This document shows positions 27,436 to 37,090 of a DNA stretch of 64,000 bases, piece after piece; position 1 is the stretch's first letter, and each line of letters starts with the position of its first letter. Both the position numbers and the translations under genes were made by a program. The stretch is taken from assembly GCF_021568695.1 (NCBI RefSeq), contig NZ_JAKGTI010000001.1, forward strand, positions 62,001 through 126,000. Reading direction: 5' to 3'. The stretch is from Maritalea mediterranea. GTDB lineage: Bacteria > Pseudomonadota > Alphaproteobacteria > Rhizobiales > Devosiaceae. The notes beneath the pieces were generated by a model that saw nothing but the letters and a program-made list of their open reading frames with translations, was not told the origin of the DNA and searched no databases.

Positions 27436-28947
27436 TTATCCCAGACTGAAATTCAGCCGATATCCAAGCGCTTCGGCCACATGATGTCGCTCCACATTGG
27501 CTTGATTCTCCAGATCCGCCAAGGTGCGCGCCACCTTCAAGACCCGATGATAAGCACGCGCGGACAGATTGAATTTTTCGGCCGCATCCACCAGCAGTTT
27601 TTTCGAACTGTCTTTCAGCTCCACCACTTTTTCGATCAGATCGGCGCTGGCTTTGGCGTTGGTATAGAGGCCACTCCCTGCGTAACGTGCCTCCTGTGCC
27701 TGCCGCGCCTGCGCCACCCGTTCGGCGATGGCCGCGCTCGGTTCGGCCTTGCCATGGTCAATCATATCGAGGGCCGAGACCGCTGGCACATCCACGCGAA
27801 TATCGATCCGGTCCAGAAACGGACCGGACAGGCGCGCCTGATAATCCGTCGCGCAGCGATCGCCCCGGCGACAAGTGTGCCCCGGCGTGCCCGCCATGCC
27901 ACATTTGCATGGATTCATCGCCGCGATCAGTTGAAATTGCGAAGGGTAGGTGACCCGATGATTGGCGCGGGCGATCACCGTCTCGCCGCTCTCCAGTGGC
28001 TGGCGCAACCCGTCCAGCACTTGCGGCGAAAATTCGGGCAGCTCATCGAGAAACAGCACGCCATTATGGGCCAGTGACACTTCGCCCGGTTTCACCTTTA
28101 TACCCCCGCCCACCAGCGCCGCCATGGAGGCGGAATGATGCGGTGCCCGGAAGGGCCGTCGATCCGACAATTTGCCACCAGCCAATTGCCCGGCCACCGA
28201 TTGCACCATCGACACATCCAGCAATTCGCGCGGATTGAGCGGCGGCAAAATAGAGGGCAACCGCGCCGCCAGCATGGATTTGCCCGCACCTGGCGGACCG
28301 ACCATCAGGAAATTATGGCCTCCGGCAGCGGCCACTTCTAGCGCCCGTTTGGCGCCTTCCTGGCCTTTAATGTCGGCCATATCGGGCAAGTCCGCCCCCA
28401 TTTCCTGCCGTTTGGGCTGGGGCCGGGCACACATTTGCGTGCCATTTAAATGGTTGGTCAGGGCCAACAGGCTGTCGGGTGCCACAATGTCCAGCTCCGC
28501 ACTGGCCCAGGCGGCTTCCGGCCCGGCGGCGTGGGGGCAGATCAGCCCGAATTCCATGGCCTTGGCGGCAATGGCAGTGGGCAAGACGCCGGCGACAGGG
28601 GAGATGCGGCCATCCAGCGCCAATTCGCCGAGCACCAGATAGCCGTTGGCCATATCGGGCGAAATAGCGCCAATAGCGGCCATCAGCCCCAAAGCGATGG
28701 GCAGATCATAATGGCTGCCTTCTTTTGGCAGATCGGCAGGTGCGAGATTAACGACAATGCGTTTTGGGGGGAGAGAAAGGCCTGAAGCATTGAGCGCGGC
28801 GCGCACCCGCTCTTTGCTTTCCGCCACGGCCTTATCGGCCAATCCAACGATATTGAATGCGGGCAGGCCATTGGCGACCTGCACTTGAACGTCGATGGGC
28901 ACAGTATTGATGCCCTGAAACGCCACCGTTTGAATGCGCGTGACCAT
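27436..28947 (-). CDS. comM: YifB/ComM-family AAA+ ATPase
   Basis: A 503-residue Mg-chelatase-like ATPase. The N-terminal Lon-like domain (about 20-165) is followed by the AAA+ module with Walker A GPPGAGKSMLAARLPS, Walker B GVLFLDELPEF, a cysteine cluster (NPCKCGMAGTPGHTCRRGDRC region) and a C-terminal chelatase domain (RAYHRVLKVARTLADL). In Vibrio and Legionella ComM is a helicase for branch migration during natural transformation. No competence genes are nearby, so uptake of DNA cannot be inferred from this gene alone. Confidence 0.94.
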   Translation of the reverse strand: MVTRIQTVAFQGINTVPIDVQVQVANGLPAFNIVGLADKAVAESKERVRAALNASGLSLPPKRIVVNLAPADLPKEGSHYDLPIALGLMAAIGAISPDMANGYLVLGELALDGRISPVAGVLPTAIAAKAMEFGLICPHAAGPEAAWASAELDIVAPDSLLALTNHLNGTQMCARPQPKRQEMGADLPDMADIKGQEGAKRALEVAAAGGHNFLMVGPPGAGKSMLAARLPSILPPLNPRELLDVSMVQSVAGQLAGGKLSDRRPFRAPHHSASMAALVGGGIKVKPGEVSLAHNGVLFLDELPEFSPQVLDGLRQPLESGETVIARANHRVTYPSQFQLIAAMNPCKCGMAGTPGHTCRRGDRCATDYQARLSGPFLDRIDIRVDVPAVSALDMIDHGKAEPSAAIAERVAQARQAQEARYAGSGLYTNAKASADLIEKVVELKDSSKKLLVDAAEKFNLSARAYHRVLKVARTLADLENQANVERHHVAEALGYRLNFSLG

Positions 28948-29017
28948 AATGTTCCAAAAACTAAACTAAGTATGAACACCCAGCCTAGCAGTGGATATGA
29001 TCACGCGCAAGAACGTT

Positions 29018-29224
29018 TCAGGAACGCCGGCCCAGAGCTGTTGAGAACATACCACCCATCAAGCTAACATCACGCTGCATACGTGGAGGCAGTGCTTGTT
29101 GGTTCTGGTGTGATACAGATGGTTTTTTCTCTACCATCGCGGTGTTGATGGCCTGTTCCGTATCAGCAGTGCTTTTGCGCCAGCGGCCAAGAAAACGACG
29201 ATTTTTGGTTGCAGTGTCGATCAT
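29018..29224 (-). CDS. Small basic protein, unknown
   Basis: A 68-residue frame with a good start: TAGGAGC lies 7 nt upstream of ATG 29224. The N-terminus is basic (TKNRRFLGRWRKS); the rest is polar with MQRDVSLMGGM near the end. There is no signal peptide or membrane segment. It is divergent from the LysR gene with 97 nt between the starts, a layout typical of LysR targets. No family recognised; it could still be a chance frame. Confidence 0.45.
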   Translation of the reverse strand: MIDTATKNRRFLGRWRKSTADTEQAINTAMVEKKPSVSHQNQQALPPRMQRDVSLMGGMFSTALGRRS

Positions 29225-29321
29225 CTTTAGCTCCTATAGTTCGAGATTGTGGGGAACATGAACCTGATTCCGGTTTTTGACCAACAAAAGCTCAATCATC
29301 TGGCATAAGGAAATTTTATCA

Positions 29322-30230
29322 ATGGCGCTGGATCCCCTGCCACCGCTCACAGCCTTAAGAGCATTTGACTCGGCGGCGCGGCACAGTAGTTTCACCAAAG
29401 CCGCCGAAGAATTGAACATGACACAGGCCGCGGTGAGCTATCAGATCAAACAATTGGAAGACCGGTTCGGCGAACCGCTCTTTATCCGCAAGGCGCGGCA
29501 GGTGACGCTGAGCGAAGCTGGTGCCCGGCTGGCGCCGTCGGTGATGGAAGCGTTTGAAATCATCCGCCGTGGATTTGCCGAAGCCAAAGGCCAACGCGAT
29601 GATCTATTGACCATCACCATGGTGCAAACCTTCGCTAGTGCATGGCTGGCCAGGCATTTGGGCGGGTTCCACATTTACAATGGCGATGTGGCGGTCAAAG
29701 TCGATATTTCCAGCCATCTAATTCATGATTTTCAGGGTTCGGGCATGGATATTGCCATCCGCTCAGGCCATGGGGATTGGCCGGGCATGGTGTGTAAAAA
29801 GCTGTTCCACTTTGATTATACGGTGATGGCAGCGCCCAGTTTTTTGGAAGAAAACCCGGTTGAAAAACCGGAAGATATTCTCGGGCTTTCCATGGCCAGT
29901 CCGCACGACCCGTGGTGGCGCACGTGGCTGGCGGCGCAGGGGGTGGACGCGCGTGACCTGGCCCGCGCCCGCGGCCCGGTGCTCGATGTGCAATATATCA
30001 ATGGCATTGCGGCCCATGCAGGGCACACGCTGGCGCTGCTCACCCCCTGCCTTTTCCAGCCCGAGCTGGACAATGGCTCTCTGGTCCAGCCGTTTGACTA
30101 TGTGCATCGGGAAGAAAAAGCCCTTTGGCTTTGCTATCCCAAGGGCCGGGAAAACTGGCTGAAGGTGCAGCGGTTTGAAGAATGGCTGTTTGCCAAGCTG
30201 GATGAAACCATGCCGAACCGGCGGGTCTAG
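29322..30230 (+). CDS. LysR-family regulator, GcvA-like
   Basis: A 302-residue LysR protein. The winged HTH is at residues 5-65 (PPLTALRAFDSAARHSSFTK, TQAAVSYQIKQLE), followed by a co-inducer domain (VDISSHLIHDFQGSGMDIAI). ATG 29322 is chosen, with AAGGA upstream. The sequence resembles the GcvA/AmpR branch. Its stop overlaps the stop of the convergent outer-membrane protein gene within one TCTAGA. Confidence 0.92.
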   Translation: MALDPLPPLTALRAFDSAARHSSFTKAAEELNMTQAAVSYQIKQLEDRFGEPLFIRKARQVTLSEAGARLAPSVMEAFEIIRRGFAEAKGQRDDLLTITMVQTFASAWLARHLGGFHIYNGDVAVKVDISSHLIHDFQGSGMDIAIRSGHGDWPGMVCKKLFHFDYTVMAAPSFLEENPVEKPEDILGLSMASPHDPWWRTWLAAQGVDARDLARARGPVLDVQYINGIAAHAGHTLALLTPCLFQPELDNGSLVQPFDYVHREEKALWLCYPKGRENWLKVQRFEEWLFAKLDETMPNRRV

Positions 30231-30874
30231 AATTTGTAGCGAAAACCAATCATTGCGGCATTTGCGCCATCAATTGCTGCCAAACCGGTTGTGCCCCACG
30301 CACCGGAACGGTGTTGGGCGCGCCAAAACACTTCAAACTCCGGATTGTCGACATGTGAAAAGCTCAGCTCTGGCCCAACATAGAACAACAATTTGGCAGA
30401 TTTATCCTGAGCATTTTCGCGCTCTTTGGCGACACCGAAAGTGTCCGTCACAGCGCTGAGACCTAAGGTGAGAGATGGTGAAACGCGCACGCTATCACCC
30501 AACACCCAGCCATTATAGCGGCCCAAACCGCCAGCCCAGATTTCAGCTGTGGTCGGGCCTTCGCCGAACCGACCGGCAACACCCGCCTCGACACCCCAGT
30601 TCCACCCGTTGGGATCAGTCTTGAAAAACCGCTGATAGCCCATAGCAATGCCGTAGAAATTCTCTGGTGTGGGGGAGGGTGTGAAGGAATGACCAAAATA
30701 ACCTTTGTGATAACGCCCGCCAAAAATGAAAACTGACTCATCGAAGGCCGGAGGATATAATTGGGCGTCTTTTGTTTCCGGATTGGTCATAAAGGTCTGT
30801 GCGCTCGCGCCGGAAAGGGCGTGAACGCACAAGATAATCGCCAGCAAAACTGATTTGGAGGTCGTTTTCGACAA
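30227..30874 (-). CDS. Outer-membrane beta-barrel-like protein
   Basis: A 215-residue protein with a signal peptide (SVLLAIILCVHALSGASA, cleavage about residue 25) and alternating aromatic strands: ESVFIFGGRYHKGYF, FYGIAMGYQRFF, LLFYVGPELSFSH. It ends in GFRYKF, the terminal phenylalanine expected for a barrel inserted by BamA. It resembles lipid A-modifying or Omp-like small barrels only loosely; no catalytic motif was found. It converges with the LysR gene, with overlapping stop codons. Upstream (30875-31050) is an AT-rich stretch with no gene. Confidence 0.72.
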   Translation of the reverse strand: MSKTTSKSVLLAIILCVHALSGASAQTFMTNPETKDAQLYPPAFDESVFIFGGRYHKGYFGHSFTPSPTPENFYGIAMGYQRFFKTDPNGWNWGVEAGVAGRFGEGPTTAEIWAGGLGRYNGWVLGDSVRVSPSLTLGLSAVTDTFGVAKERENAQDKSAKLLFYVGPELSFSHVDNPEFEVFWRAQHRSGAWGTTGLAAIDGANAAMIGFRYKF

Positions 30875-31050
30875 GACGGCACCTGTTACTCATTATTACC
30901 CGCCTTGCCTTTTTTGCAAAGCGTGCCCGCGTTGGGCATATCGGTAAAACGCGTTTATTGTTAAATGGTTCCCGGCAATTTAGCGTGACAATGCGAAGTT
31001 TTCAATAAATTGTTCAACTGAATCCGCACAGCAACCCGCACTATGATCCG

Positions 31051-31600
31051 TCAAGTCAGGTGCGGCATGACCTTGTCCCTCATGTCTGCATAAAGCGCGG
31101 CCAATTTATTGGCACGGCCACCAGCATCGTTGTCAGCAAGTTGCGGCGGCATCTGATCCATAAAGAAAAAATGGTGCGCCCCTGCGATGAATTTCACATC
31201 AATTTCGAGAAACGGGCGGGCAGGCCGCCACAAACCCATGGATCGCTTCGGGCGGGACAATGCGATCCCTTGCGCCGCCTATTAAATTGATCGGCGTATC
31301 AAACCCGTCCAATGCGCCGGGGCCACGAAAAAAGTCGAGAGCGGGCGCCATCAGGGTGAGTTGTGTAAATGGCTGGTTCAGCGCAAAGGCGATGGCTTCG
31401 CGCCGCAGGGTATAGGCCGTGGCCCCGGCCAGCACCAGCAACATGGCCCCCCGATCGAATGGCCCACCCCAAAGAGTTGGCTTTGGTCCGGCACCAACTC
31501 CTGGGTGGCAAGGGTCAGCCGATCAAGCCCATACGCAGCTCTGCGCCTGTGGGCACGGGGTCGGGTAGCATCCCGAAATGCCGCGCCCTGACCTGACCAT
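31051..31600 (-). pseudogene. Decayed alpha/beta hydrolase
   Basis: Minus-strand pieces in different frames join into one alpha/beta hydrolase: FGMLPDPVPTGAELRM, then YGLDRLTLATQELVP and QLFGVGHSIGG (nucleophile elbow), then AMLLVLAGATAYTLRREA...PINLIGGARDRIVPPEAI, then EIDVKFIAGAHHFFFMDQMP to the stop at 31051. At least three frameshifts are needed: near 31520-31535, in the C-run 31447-31452 right after GHSIGG, and near 31205-31225. It lies just downstream of fghA in the same direction. One shift in a homopolymer could be a sequencing error; three argue for real decay. Confidence 0.8.
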
Positions 31601-31623
31601 TTGTGCCCTTTTGCGTCTATTTG

Positions 31624-32466
31624 CTAATTGCCCAGCCGCGCGGCATGCCAGCGCAAATGATCGTCCATAAAGCTGGAGATGAAATAATAGGAATGGTCAT
31701 AGCCCTCGCGCATATTGAGGGTCAGGCCAATGCCCGCTTTCTCACACGCGTCTTGCAGCAACCAGGGCTTCAGCCCATTCTCCAAAAAACCATCGGCGCT
31801 GCCCTGATCCACCAACAAGGCGTCGTAGCGCGCGCCATCTTCGATCAGATGCACCGCATCATAGGCGCGCCAGGAATCTTTATCGTCGCCCAAATAAGCG
31901 GAAAGGCCCTTGATCGACCAGTCGCAGCTTGACGGGTTCACAATCGGCGCGAAGGCGGAGCAGCTCTTATATTTTTCCGGATTTTTCAACGCCAAGGTCA
32001 GCGCCCCATGGCCACCCATGGAATGGCCCAAAATGCCCACCCGCGCGGGATCAACCGGAAAATTGGCCAGCACCAGATCATAAAGCTCGTCGCGCACATA
32101 GGTCTCCATTTGATAATGATCCGCCCAGGGCGTTTGCGTGGCGTCGAGATAAAAGCCTGCCCCCTTGCCCAATTGCCAATCGTCCGGATCATCGGCCACC
32201 TCTTCGCCGCGCGGCGAAGTATCGGGGCACACAATGATAAGCCCCAGCTCCGCGGCCATGCGGCGATATTCGCCCTTATCCATCACATTTTGATGGGTGC
32301 AGGTGAGGCCGGACAGATAAAACAAGGTCGGACATTTTTGGATTTTCGCCTGTCGCGGCAGAAAAACGGCGAAATTCATCTTGCAATTGGTGGAGATCGC
32401 ATTGTGGGCGTAGACCCCCTGAATGCCGTCAAAAGCCTTGGCTTCGGAAATGGTTTCTAGTGTCAT
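31624..32466 (-). CDS. fghA: S-formylglutathione hydrolase
   Basis: A 280-residue esterase D-type enzyme that hydrolyses S-formylglutathione to formate and glutathione. The nucleophile is in GILGHSMGGHGALTLAL, and YDHSYYFISSF holds the histidine; LFYLSGLTCTHQN is a family signature. ATG 32466 follows GAGGACAC; upstream the frame runs into repeat sequence and is not coding. It works with frmA, which lies upstream in the same direction but is separated by a 350-bp repeat block. Confidence 0.95.
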   Translation of the reverse strand: MTLETISEAKAFDGIQGVYAHNAISTNCKMNFAVFLPRQAKIQKCPTLFYLSGLTCTHQNVMDKGEYRRMAAELGLIIVCPDTSPRGEEVADDPDDWQLGKGAGFYLDATQTPWADHYQMETYVRDELYDLVLANFPVDPARVGILGHSMGGHGALTLALKNPEKYKSCSAFAPIVNPSSCDWSIKGLSAYLGDDKDSWRAYDAVHLIEDGARYDALLVDQGSADGFLENGLKPWLLQDACEKAGIGLTLNMREGYDHSYYFISSFMDDHLRWHAARLGN

Positions 32467-32820
32467 GCGTGTCCTCTTGTTTCTTGCTTGCGGGTCCGGT
32501 CCCCTGGCTCTTTTTTTGCCGCCACCGGACACTGCGTGTCCGTCCCCGGCACCCCCGGAGTCTTTTTTTGCCGCCACGGGTCGCTTCGCTCCCGTCCCCG
32601 GCACCCCCCCCGATGGGTGCCTCGCTCTTATGTTGTGCAAGGTATCGCCGCACCCTCTCACGTCATTACCGGACTTGATCCGGTAATCCATGTAGCGGTG
32701 GTGTTTGGGCGAAATGTCCAACTTGTGCACTTTCACCGGCGCTGCGTGAATCCCGGATCAGGTCCGGGGCGGCCCGGTGTGTGGGAATTTCCAATGCTTC
32801 AACTGCGCGGATGCAAAAAT
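32467..32820. repeat. Repeat block 5 between frmA and fghA
   Basis: No gene is supported. It contains two inverted B tails (about 32515-32550 and 32567-32627, the latter with GGCACC...GGTGCC), and an A element (32661-32773). Because frmA is transcribed towards fghA, the block sits inside what is normally one operon. Confidence 0.82.
32661..32773 (+). repeat. Palindromic element A, short type, diverged
   Basis: The left end is the intact ACCGGACTTGATCCGGT; the right end is degraded (TCCCGGATCAGGTCCGGGG then CGG instead of TGACGG). Confidence 0.75.
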
Positions 32821-33930
32821 CTAATACACCACCACCGACCGAATACTCTCGCCGCTATGCATCAGATCAAAGCCCTTATTAATTTCATCCAAGCTCAGCG
32901 TGTGGGTAATCATCGGGTCAATTTCAATTTTACCCTGCATATACCAATCCACAATTTTCGGCACATCGGTGCGGCCGCGGGCGCCGCCGAAGGCGGTGCC
33001 TTTCCAGGTGCGGCCGGTGACCAGTTGGAAGGGGCGGGTCGAAATCTCTGCGCCAGCGGGGGCGACACCGATAATGATGCTTTCGCCCCAGCCTTTATGG
33101 GCGCATTCCAGCGCTTGCCGCATCAGCTTCACGTTGCCGATACACTCAAAAGAATAGTCCGCGCCGCCGCCGGTCAGATCCACCAGATAGGGCACAATAT
33201 CGTCTTCCACCTCATTCGGGTTGACGAAATGGGTCATGCCAAAGCGTTCGCCCCATTCTTTTTTGGCGGGGTTGGTGTCGACGCCGACAATCATATTGGC
33301 CCCGACCAGCCGCAGCCCCTGAATGACGTTCAGGCCGATGCCGCCAAGGCCAAACACCACGGCATTGGCCCCCGGCTCCACCTTGGCGGTGTTGATCACT
33401 GCGCCAATACCGGTGGTCACGCCACAGCCAATATAACAAACCTTATCAAACGGGGCGTCCGGATTGATCTTGGCCAGCGCGATCTCTGGCACCACTGTAT
33501 AATTGGCGAAGGTGGAGGTGCCCATATAGTGGAAAATCTTCTCGCCATTGATGGAGAAGCGCGAGCTGCCATCGGGCATCAGGCCCGCTCCTTGGGTGGA
33601 GCGGATTTTCTGGCACAGATTGGTTTTGGGATTAAGGCAATATTCGCACTCGCGACATTCCGGCGTATAGAGCGGGATCACATGATCGCCCGGTTTCAAT
33701 GAGGTGACGCCTTTGCCCACTTCCACCACCACGCCCGCGCCTTCATGGCCCAGAATGGCGGGAAAAATGCCCTCCGGGTCAGCGCCCGACAGGGTAAATT
33801 CATCCGTGTGGCAAATGCCCGTGGCTTTGATTTCAACCAGCACTTCCCCGTCGCGCGGGCCCTCCAATTGCACCGTGGTCACTTCCAGTGGCGCGCCCGC
33901 CTTGGTGGCGATTGCAGCTCTTACATCCAT
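32821..33930 (-). CDS. frmA: S-(hydroxymethyl)glutathione dehydrogenase
   Basis: A 369-residue class III alcohol dehydrogenase that oxidises S-hydroxymethylglutathione in formaldehyde detoxification. The catalytic zinc ligand region is [12 protein letters not shown] and GHEGAGVV; the structural zinc cysteines are [15 protein letters not shown]; the NAD fold is [14 protein letters not shown]. Its partner fghA follows downstream. Glutathione synthesis (gshB) and a GFA protein (46973) are also in the window. Confidence 0.95.
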   Translation of the reverse strand: MDVRAAIATKAGAPLEVTTVQLEGPRDGEVLVEIKATGICHTDEFTLSGADPEGIFPAILGHEGAGVVVEVGKGVTSLKPGDHVIPLYTPECRECEYCLNPKTNLCQKIRSTQGAGLMPDGSSRFSINGEKIFHYMGTSTFANYTVVPEIALAKINPDAPFDKVCYIGCGVTTGIGAVINTAKVEPGANAVVFGLGGIGLNVIQGLRLVGANMIVGVDTNPAKKEWGERFGMTHFVNPNEVEDDIVPYLVDLTGGGADYSFECIGNVKLMRQALECAHKGWGESIIIGVAPAGAEISTRPFQLVTGRTWKGTAFGGARGRTDVPKIVDWYMQGKIEIDPMITHTLSLDEINKGFDLMHSGESIRSVVVY

Positions 33931-34006
33931 GTTGGCCTCCCTTGTTTAAAAGAAAGGCTAAACCAGAATCAGTGCGCTGACGAGAGAGAACTTAACGGGG
34001 ATGCGG

Positions 34007-34651
34007 CTAAAGGCTCATCCGGCCCAACAGACCGCTGGTCATCAGCCCGTCAAAGATAAACTGAACCGACAGGGCGGCCAGCAACACGCCGACAATGCGG
34101 GAAATCACATGCAGCACGGTAAAGCCCAAAATGCGCTGCAATTGGGTCGCGCCGAGCAAAAACAGATAGGTGAGCATCAGGATCAGCAACAACCCGGCCA
34201 CCACAGCCACTTGCCGCGGCGGGTCGCCGCTGGCATCGGCCATCAGCAAAATGGTGGCGCCAATGGCCCCCGGCCCGGCAATCAAGGGCGTGGCCAGCGG
34301 GAAAACCGAAATATCGGATGAGGACGCCGCTTCGGCATTTTCCTCTTCGGTGGTGGAGGTGCCGCCCGAGGAACGGGCAAAGACCATATCGATGGCGATC
34401 AGCAGCAGCAAAATGCCCCCGGCGGTGCGCAGGGCCGGGAGGCTGATGCCGAACACGGCCAGCAACGGTTCGCCGAAAAACACAAAGAACAGCAGCACCG
34501 CGCCACCAATCACCACGCCTTTTAGCACCATGGCGCGGCGCTCTGCCGCTGTGGCCCCCGCGGTCAGCGCCGCAAACAGCACCACAATATCGGCTGGCCC
34601 GATCGTGGCGAAATAGGTGGTGAAGGACACCAGAAAGGTTTCAATTGGCAT
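34007..34651 (-). CDS. MarC-family integral membrane protein
   Basis: A 214-residue protein with about six membrane segments, beginning IETFLVSFTTYFATIGPADI. ATG 34651 is chosen; a GTG two codons upstream is an alternative. A polar loop (GGTSTTEEENAEAASSSDIS) splits the helices in the middle, then FPLATPLIAGPGAIGATILL, the MarC signature. The role of MarC proteins is not established. Confidence 0.9.
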   Translation of the reverse strand: MPIETFLVSFTTYFATIGPADIVVLFAALTAGATAAERRAMVLKGVVIGGAVLLFFVFFGEPLLAVFGISLPALRTAGGILLLLIAIDMVFARSSGGTSTTEEENAEAASSSDISVFPLATPLIAGPGAIGATILLMADASGDPPRQVAVVAGLLLILMLTYLFLLGATQLQRILGFTVLHVISRIVGVLLAALSVQFIFDGLMTSGLLGRMSL

Positions 34652-34655
34652 AAGC

Positions 34656-34688
34656 ACTCAGCCCCGTCATGCTTGTCTGGGGCTGAGT
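34656..34688. terminator. Inverted repeat after gshB
   Basis: A perfect 10-bp stem (ACTCAGCCCC with GGGGCTGAGT) and a 13-nt loop lie between gshB and marC. The T-run is short, so it may be only a partial terminator of gshB. The stem overlaps the possible GTG start region of marC. Confidence 0.5.
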
Positions 34689-34697
34689 TTTGCACTT

Positions 34698-35645
34698 CTA
34701 GCGCCGCTTTTCAATCGCGTCCCAAATCAGCGCGGCGATATCTGGGCCGCCAAAGCGTTTGATTTCCCGAATGCCCGTGGGGGACGTCACATTAATCTCA
34801 GTGAGATAATCGCCAATCACGTCAATACCGACAAAGATAAAATCGCGTTCCCGCAAGGCAGGCGCAATCCGGGCGCAAATCTCGCGTTCACGGTCCGTCA
34901 GGTCGCTCAGCTCAGGCCGTCCGCCCACATGCATGTTGGAGCGACTTTCACCTTCCGCCGGAATGCGGTTCAGGCCCGCCACCGGTTCGCCATCAATAAT
35001 GATGATCCGCTTGTCGCCCTTGCGCACATCGGGCAGATATTGCTGGATCATAAACGGCTCGCGGAAGCTGGCTTCAAAAATTTCCAGCAGTGAAATCAGA
35101 TTGTGATCATCCTGGCGCAGCATAAAGACGCCGGCGCCGCCATTGCCATAAAGCGGCTTGATGATGATGTCGCCATAGCGCTTGCGGAAATCGACAATCT
35201 GCCCCCGATCCCGGGTCACCAGAGTGGGCGGCATCAGGTCCGGAAATTCGGTTACCAAAATCTTTTCCGGGGCATTGCGCACATGGGCCGGGTGATTCAC
35301 CACGAGGGTTTTGGGGTGCAGCCGCTCCAGCAAATGGGTGGTGGTGATGTAATGCATGTCAAAGGGCGGGTCCTGCCGCAACAAGATCACGTCAAACTGG
35401 CTAAGGTCGGTCAGCGCCGCTTCGCCCAGTTCAAACCAGTGATCTTTATCATCAAACAATTTCACTGATGCCACTTCGGCTTGCACCACACCGGCTTCCA
35501 GCCCCAAAGTTGCTGGCGTGTAATAAAATACGTCGTGGCCGCGTGCCTGTGCTTCCAGCATCATCGCAAAGCTGGAATCCCCCGCTGGATTGATCTCAGC
35601 AATGGGGTCCATTTGCACCGCGATTTTCAATTGTTTATTGGTCAT
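34698..35645 (-). CDS. gshB: Glutathione synthetase
   Basis: A 315-residue ATP-grasp enzyme joining gamma-glutamylcysteine and glycine. [20 protein letters not shown] opens the chain; [30 protein letters not shown] and [19 protein letters not shown] are family motifs. It forms the usual alphaproteobacterial rsmI-yraN-gshB series on the minus strand, 9 nt after yraN. Confidence 0.95.
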   Translation of the reverse strand: MTNKQLKIAVQMDPIAEINPAGDSSFAMMLEAQARGHDVFYYTPATLGLEAGVVQAEVASVKLFDDKDHWFELGEAALTDLSQFDVILLRQDPPFDMHYITTTHLLERLHPKTLVVNHPAHVRNAPEKILVTEFPDLMPPTLVTRDRGQIVDFRKRYGDIIIKPLYGNGGAGVFMLRQDDHNLISLLEIFEASFREPFMIQQYLPDVRKGDKRIIIIDGEPVAGLNRIPAEGESRSNMHVGGRPELSDLTDREREICARIAPALRERDFIFVGIDVIGDYLTEINVTSPTGIREIKRFGGPDIAALIWDAIEKRR

Positions 35646-35654
35646 AAGGCGGGA

Positions 35655-36032
35655 TCACCCTTCATAGGAATCATGGGCCATAAAGGCATTTTGGATATGG
35701 ATGGGCCAACGCCAAGGCGCAAGGCCAATCACATCAAATTGTTGTTGATGGCTAGCATATTGCTCATTTTTGGCCAACCAATATTGCGCCGCCCGTCGAT
35801 GCCGATAGGGGTGCAATTGTTCCAGCGCCAAATAAAGCGCGCCGCGGCCGCGTCGGGCTTTCACCTCAACAAACACAATCTGGTTTCCGCGTTGGACCAC
35901 CAGATCCAGCTCGCCCACGGGCGTTTTCAGCCGCTTGGCCAAGATGCGATACCCCTTTAATCGCAAAAATAGTGCCGCCAAACCCTCGCTTTTGCGCCCA
36001 TAGCGCTCGGCCTGTTGGCGGCGTCCGGTCAT
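35655..36032 (-). CDS. YraN/UPF0102 family protein
   Basis: A 125-residue protein with a predicted endonuclease-like core: GRKSEGLAALFLRLKGYRIL, then GELDLVVQRGNQIVFVEVKARRG, the D-ExK pattern of the restriction-endonuclease fold. The start overlaps the rsmI stop by 4 nt. The cellular role is unknown. Confidence 0.92.
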   Translation of the reverse strand: MTGRRQQAERYGRKSEGLAALFLRLKGYRILAKRLKTPVGELDLVVQRGNQIVFVEVKARRGRGALYLALEQLHPYRHRRAAQYWLAKNEQYASHQQQFDVIGLAPWRWPIHIQNAFMAHDSYEG

Positions 36033-36919
36033 TTTTTCAGCTCCAGCGCCGCTTGATAAACCTGCTTGCGTTTGAGGCCAAAGCCTTGGGCCACCTCATC
36101 AACAGCGCTGCGCAGGGGTAACTCTTCCAGCCGTTCGGCCAGCACCGCCTGCCACTCCTTTTGATCGGGCATTTTGTCGGCTTGCGCGCCCGCCACCAAA
36201 ATTACCAATTCGCCTTTTACATTTTGATCGGCAAATTGAACGGACAGTTCGCCTAAACTACCGCGATACAGCGTTTCAAATTTTTTGGTTATTTCTCGCG
36301 CCACAACGGCTTGTCGGTTGTCGCCAAAAATTTCAGCCAACGCCGACAGGCAGGCACTCACCCGTTTGGGCGATTCATAAAACACAAGCGTTTCAGGCCG
36401 ACCTGAGAGCTCCTTGAGCCGCTCTTTGCGGGCCATTTGCTTCGGCGGCAAAAAGCCAAAGAATGAGAATTGATCCGTGGGTAGACCGGCCACGGCCAGC
36501 CCGGCCAACAGCGCTGAAGCGCCAGGCAGCGCCACCACCTCAATGTCAGATTTTGCCGCTTCGCGCACCAGCGGGAAGCCGGGATCGGAGAGGAGCGGCG
36601 TGCCCGCATCGGAAATTAGCGCGATAGCGGCCCCATCCTGCACCTGGCGCACAAATTGCGCAGCCATTTCGCTTTCATTATGTTCGTGTAGCGCCCTGCG
36701 TCGGGTCTTGATGCCAAAGGCTGAGAGCAGCTTGGCGGACGTGCGGGTGTCTTCGCAAAGAATCAGGTCCGCTCCCGCCAGAACTTCAAGCGCACGCAGC
36801 GTGATGTCCTTCAAATTGCCGATGGGTGTGGCCACAATATAGAGGGCCGGGGGCACTTTGGGCGCATTGAAGCCATGTTCGCCTATAAAATAGCGACGAT
36901 CCGGGGATAATTGCGCCAT
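36029..36919 (-). CDS. rsmI: 16S rRNA 2'-O-methyltransferase RsmI
   Basis: A 296-residue tetrapyrrole-methylase-fold enzyme that methylates the ribose of C1402 in 16S rRNA. LYIVATPIGNLKDITLRALE, LCEDTRTSAKLL, LISDAGTPLLSDPGF and the SAM-binding LPGASALLAGLAVAG are all present. It is divergent from the LpoA-like lipoprotein gene, as in most alphaproteobacteria. Confidence 0.95.
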   Translation of the reverse strand: MAQLSPDRRYFIGEHGFNAPKVPPALYIVATPIGNLKDITLRALEVLAGADLILCEDTRTSAKLLSAFGIKTRRRALHEHNESEMAAQFVRQVQDGAAIALISDAGTPLLSDPGFPLVREAAKSDIEVVALPGASALLAGLAVAGLPTDQFSFFGFLPPKQMARKERLKELSGRPETLVFYESPKRVSACLSALAEIFGDNRQAVVAREITKKFETLYRGSLGELSVQFADQNVKGELVILVAGAQADKMPDQKEWQAVLAERLEELPLRSAVDEVAQGFGLKRKQVYQAALELKK

Positions 36920-37090
36920 AGAATTTGCTCAATTCCTAAATATATGTTGATTTCATCTGTCAAGCGCACACACTATAGTGTATCGCGCAACGGGGACAAG
37001 CATTGTAAATTCGGCCGAATGGGGCAGAACAAAATGCGGCAATGGATTTGTGCAATAGGACGACTGCACAAATCAAATAGGAGTTTGGGC

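Noticed and set aside
32488-33702. A 404-residue plus-strand frame over the repeat block and frmA
   Set aside because: It is antisense to frmA, whose zinc and NAD motifs are complete; the N-terminal part is repeat sequence.
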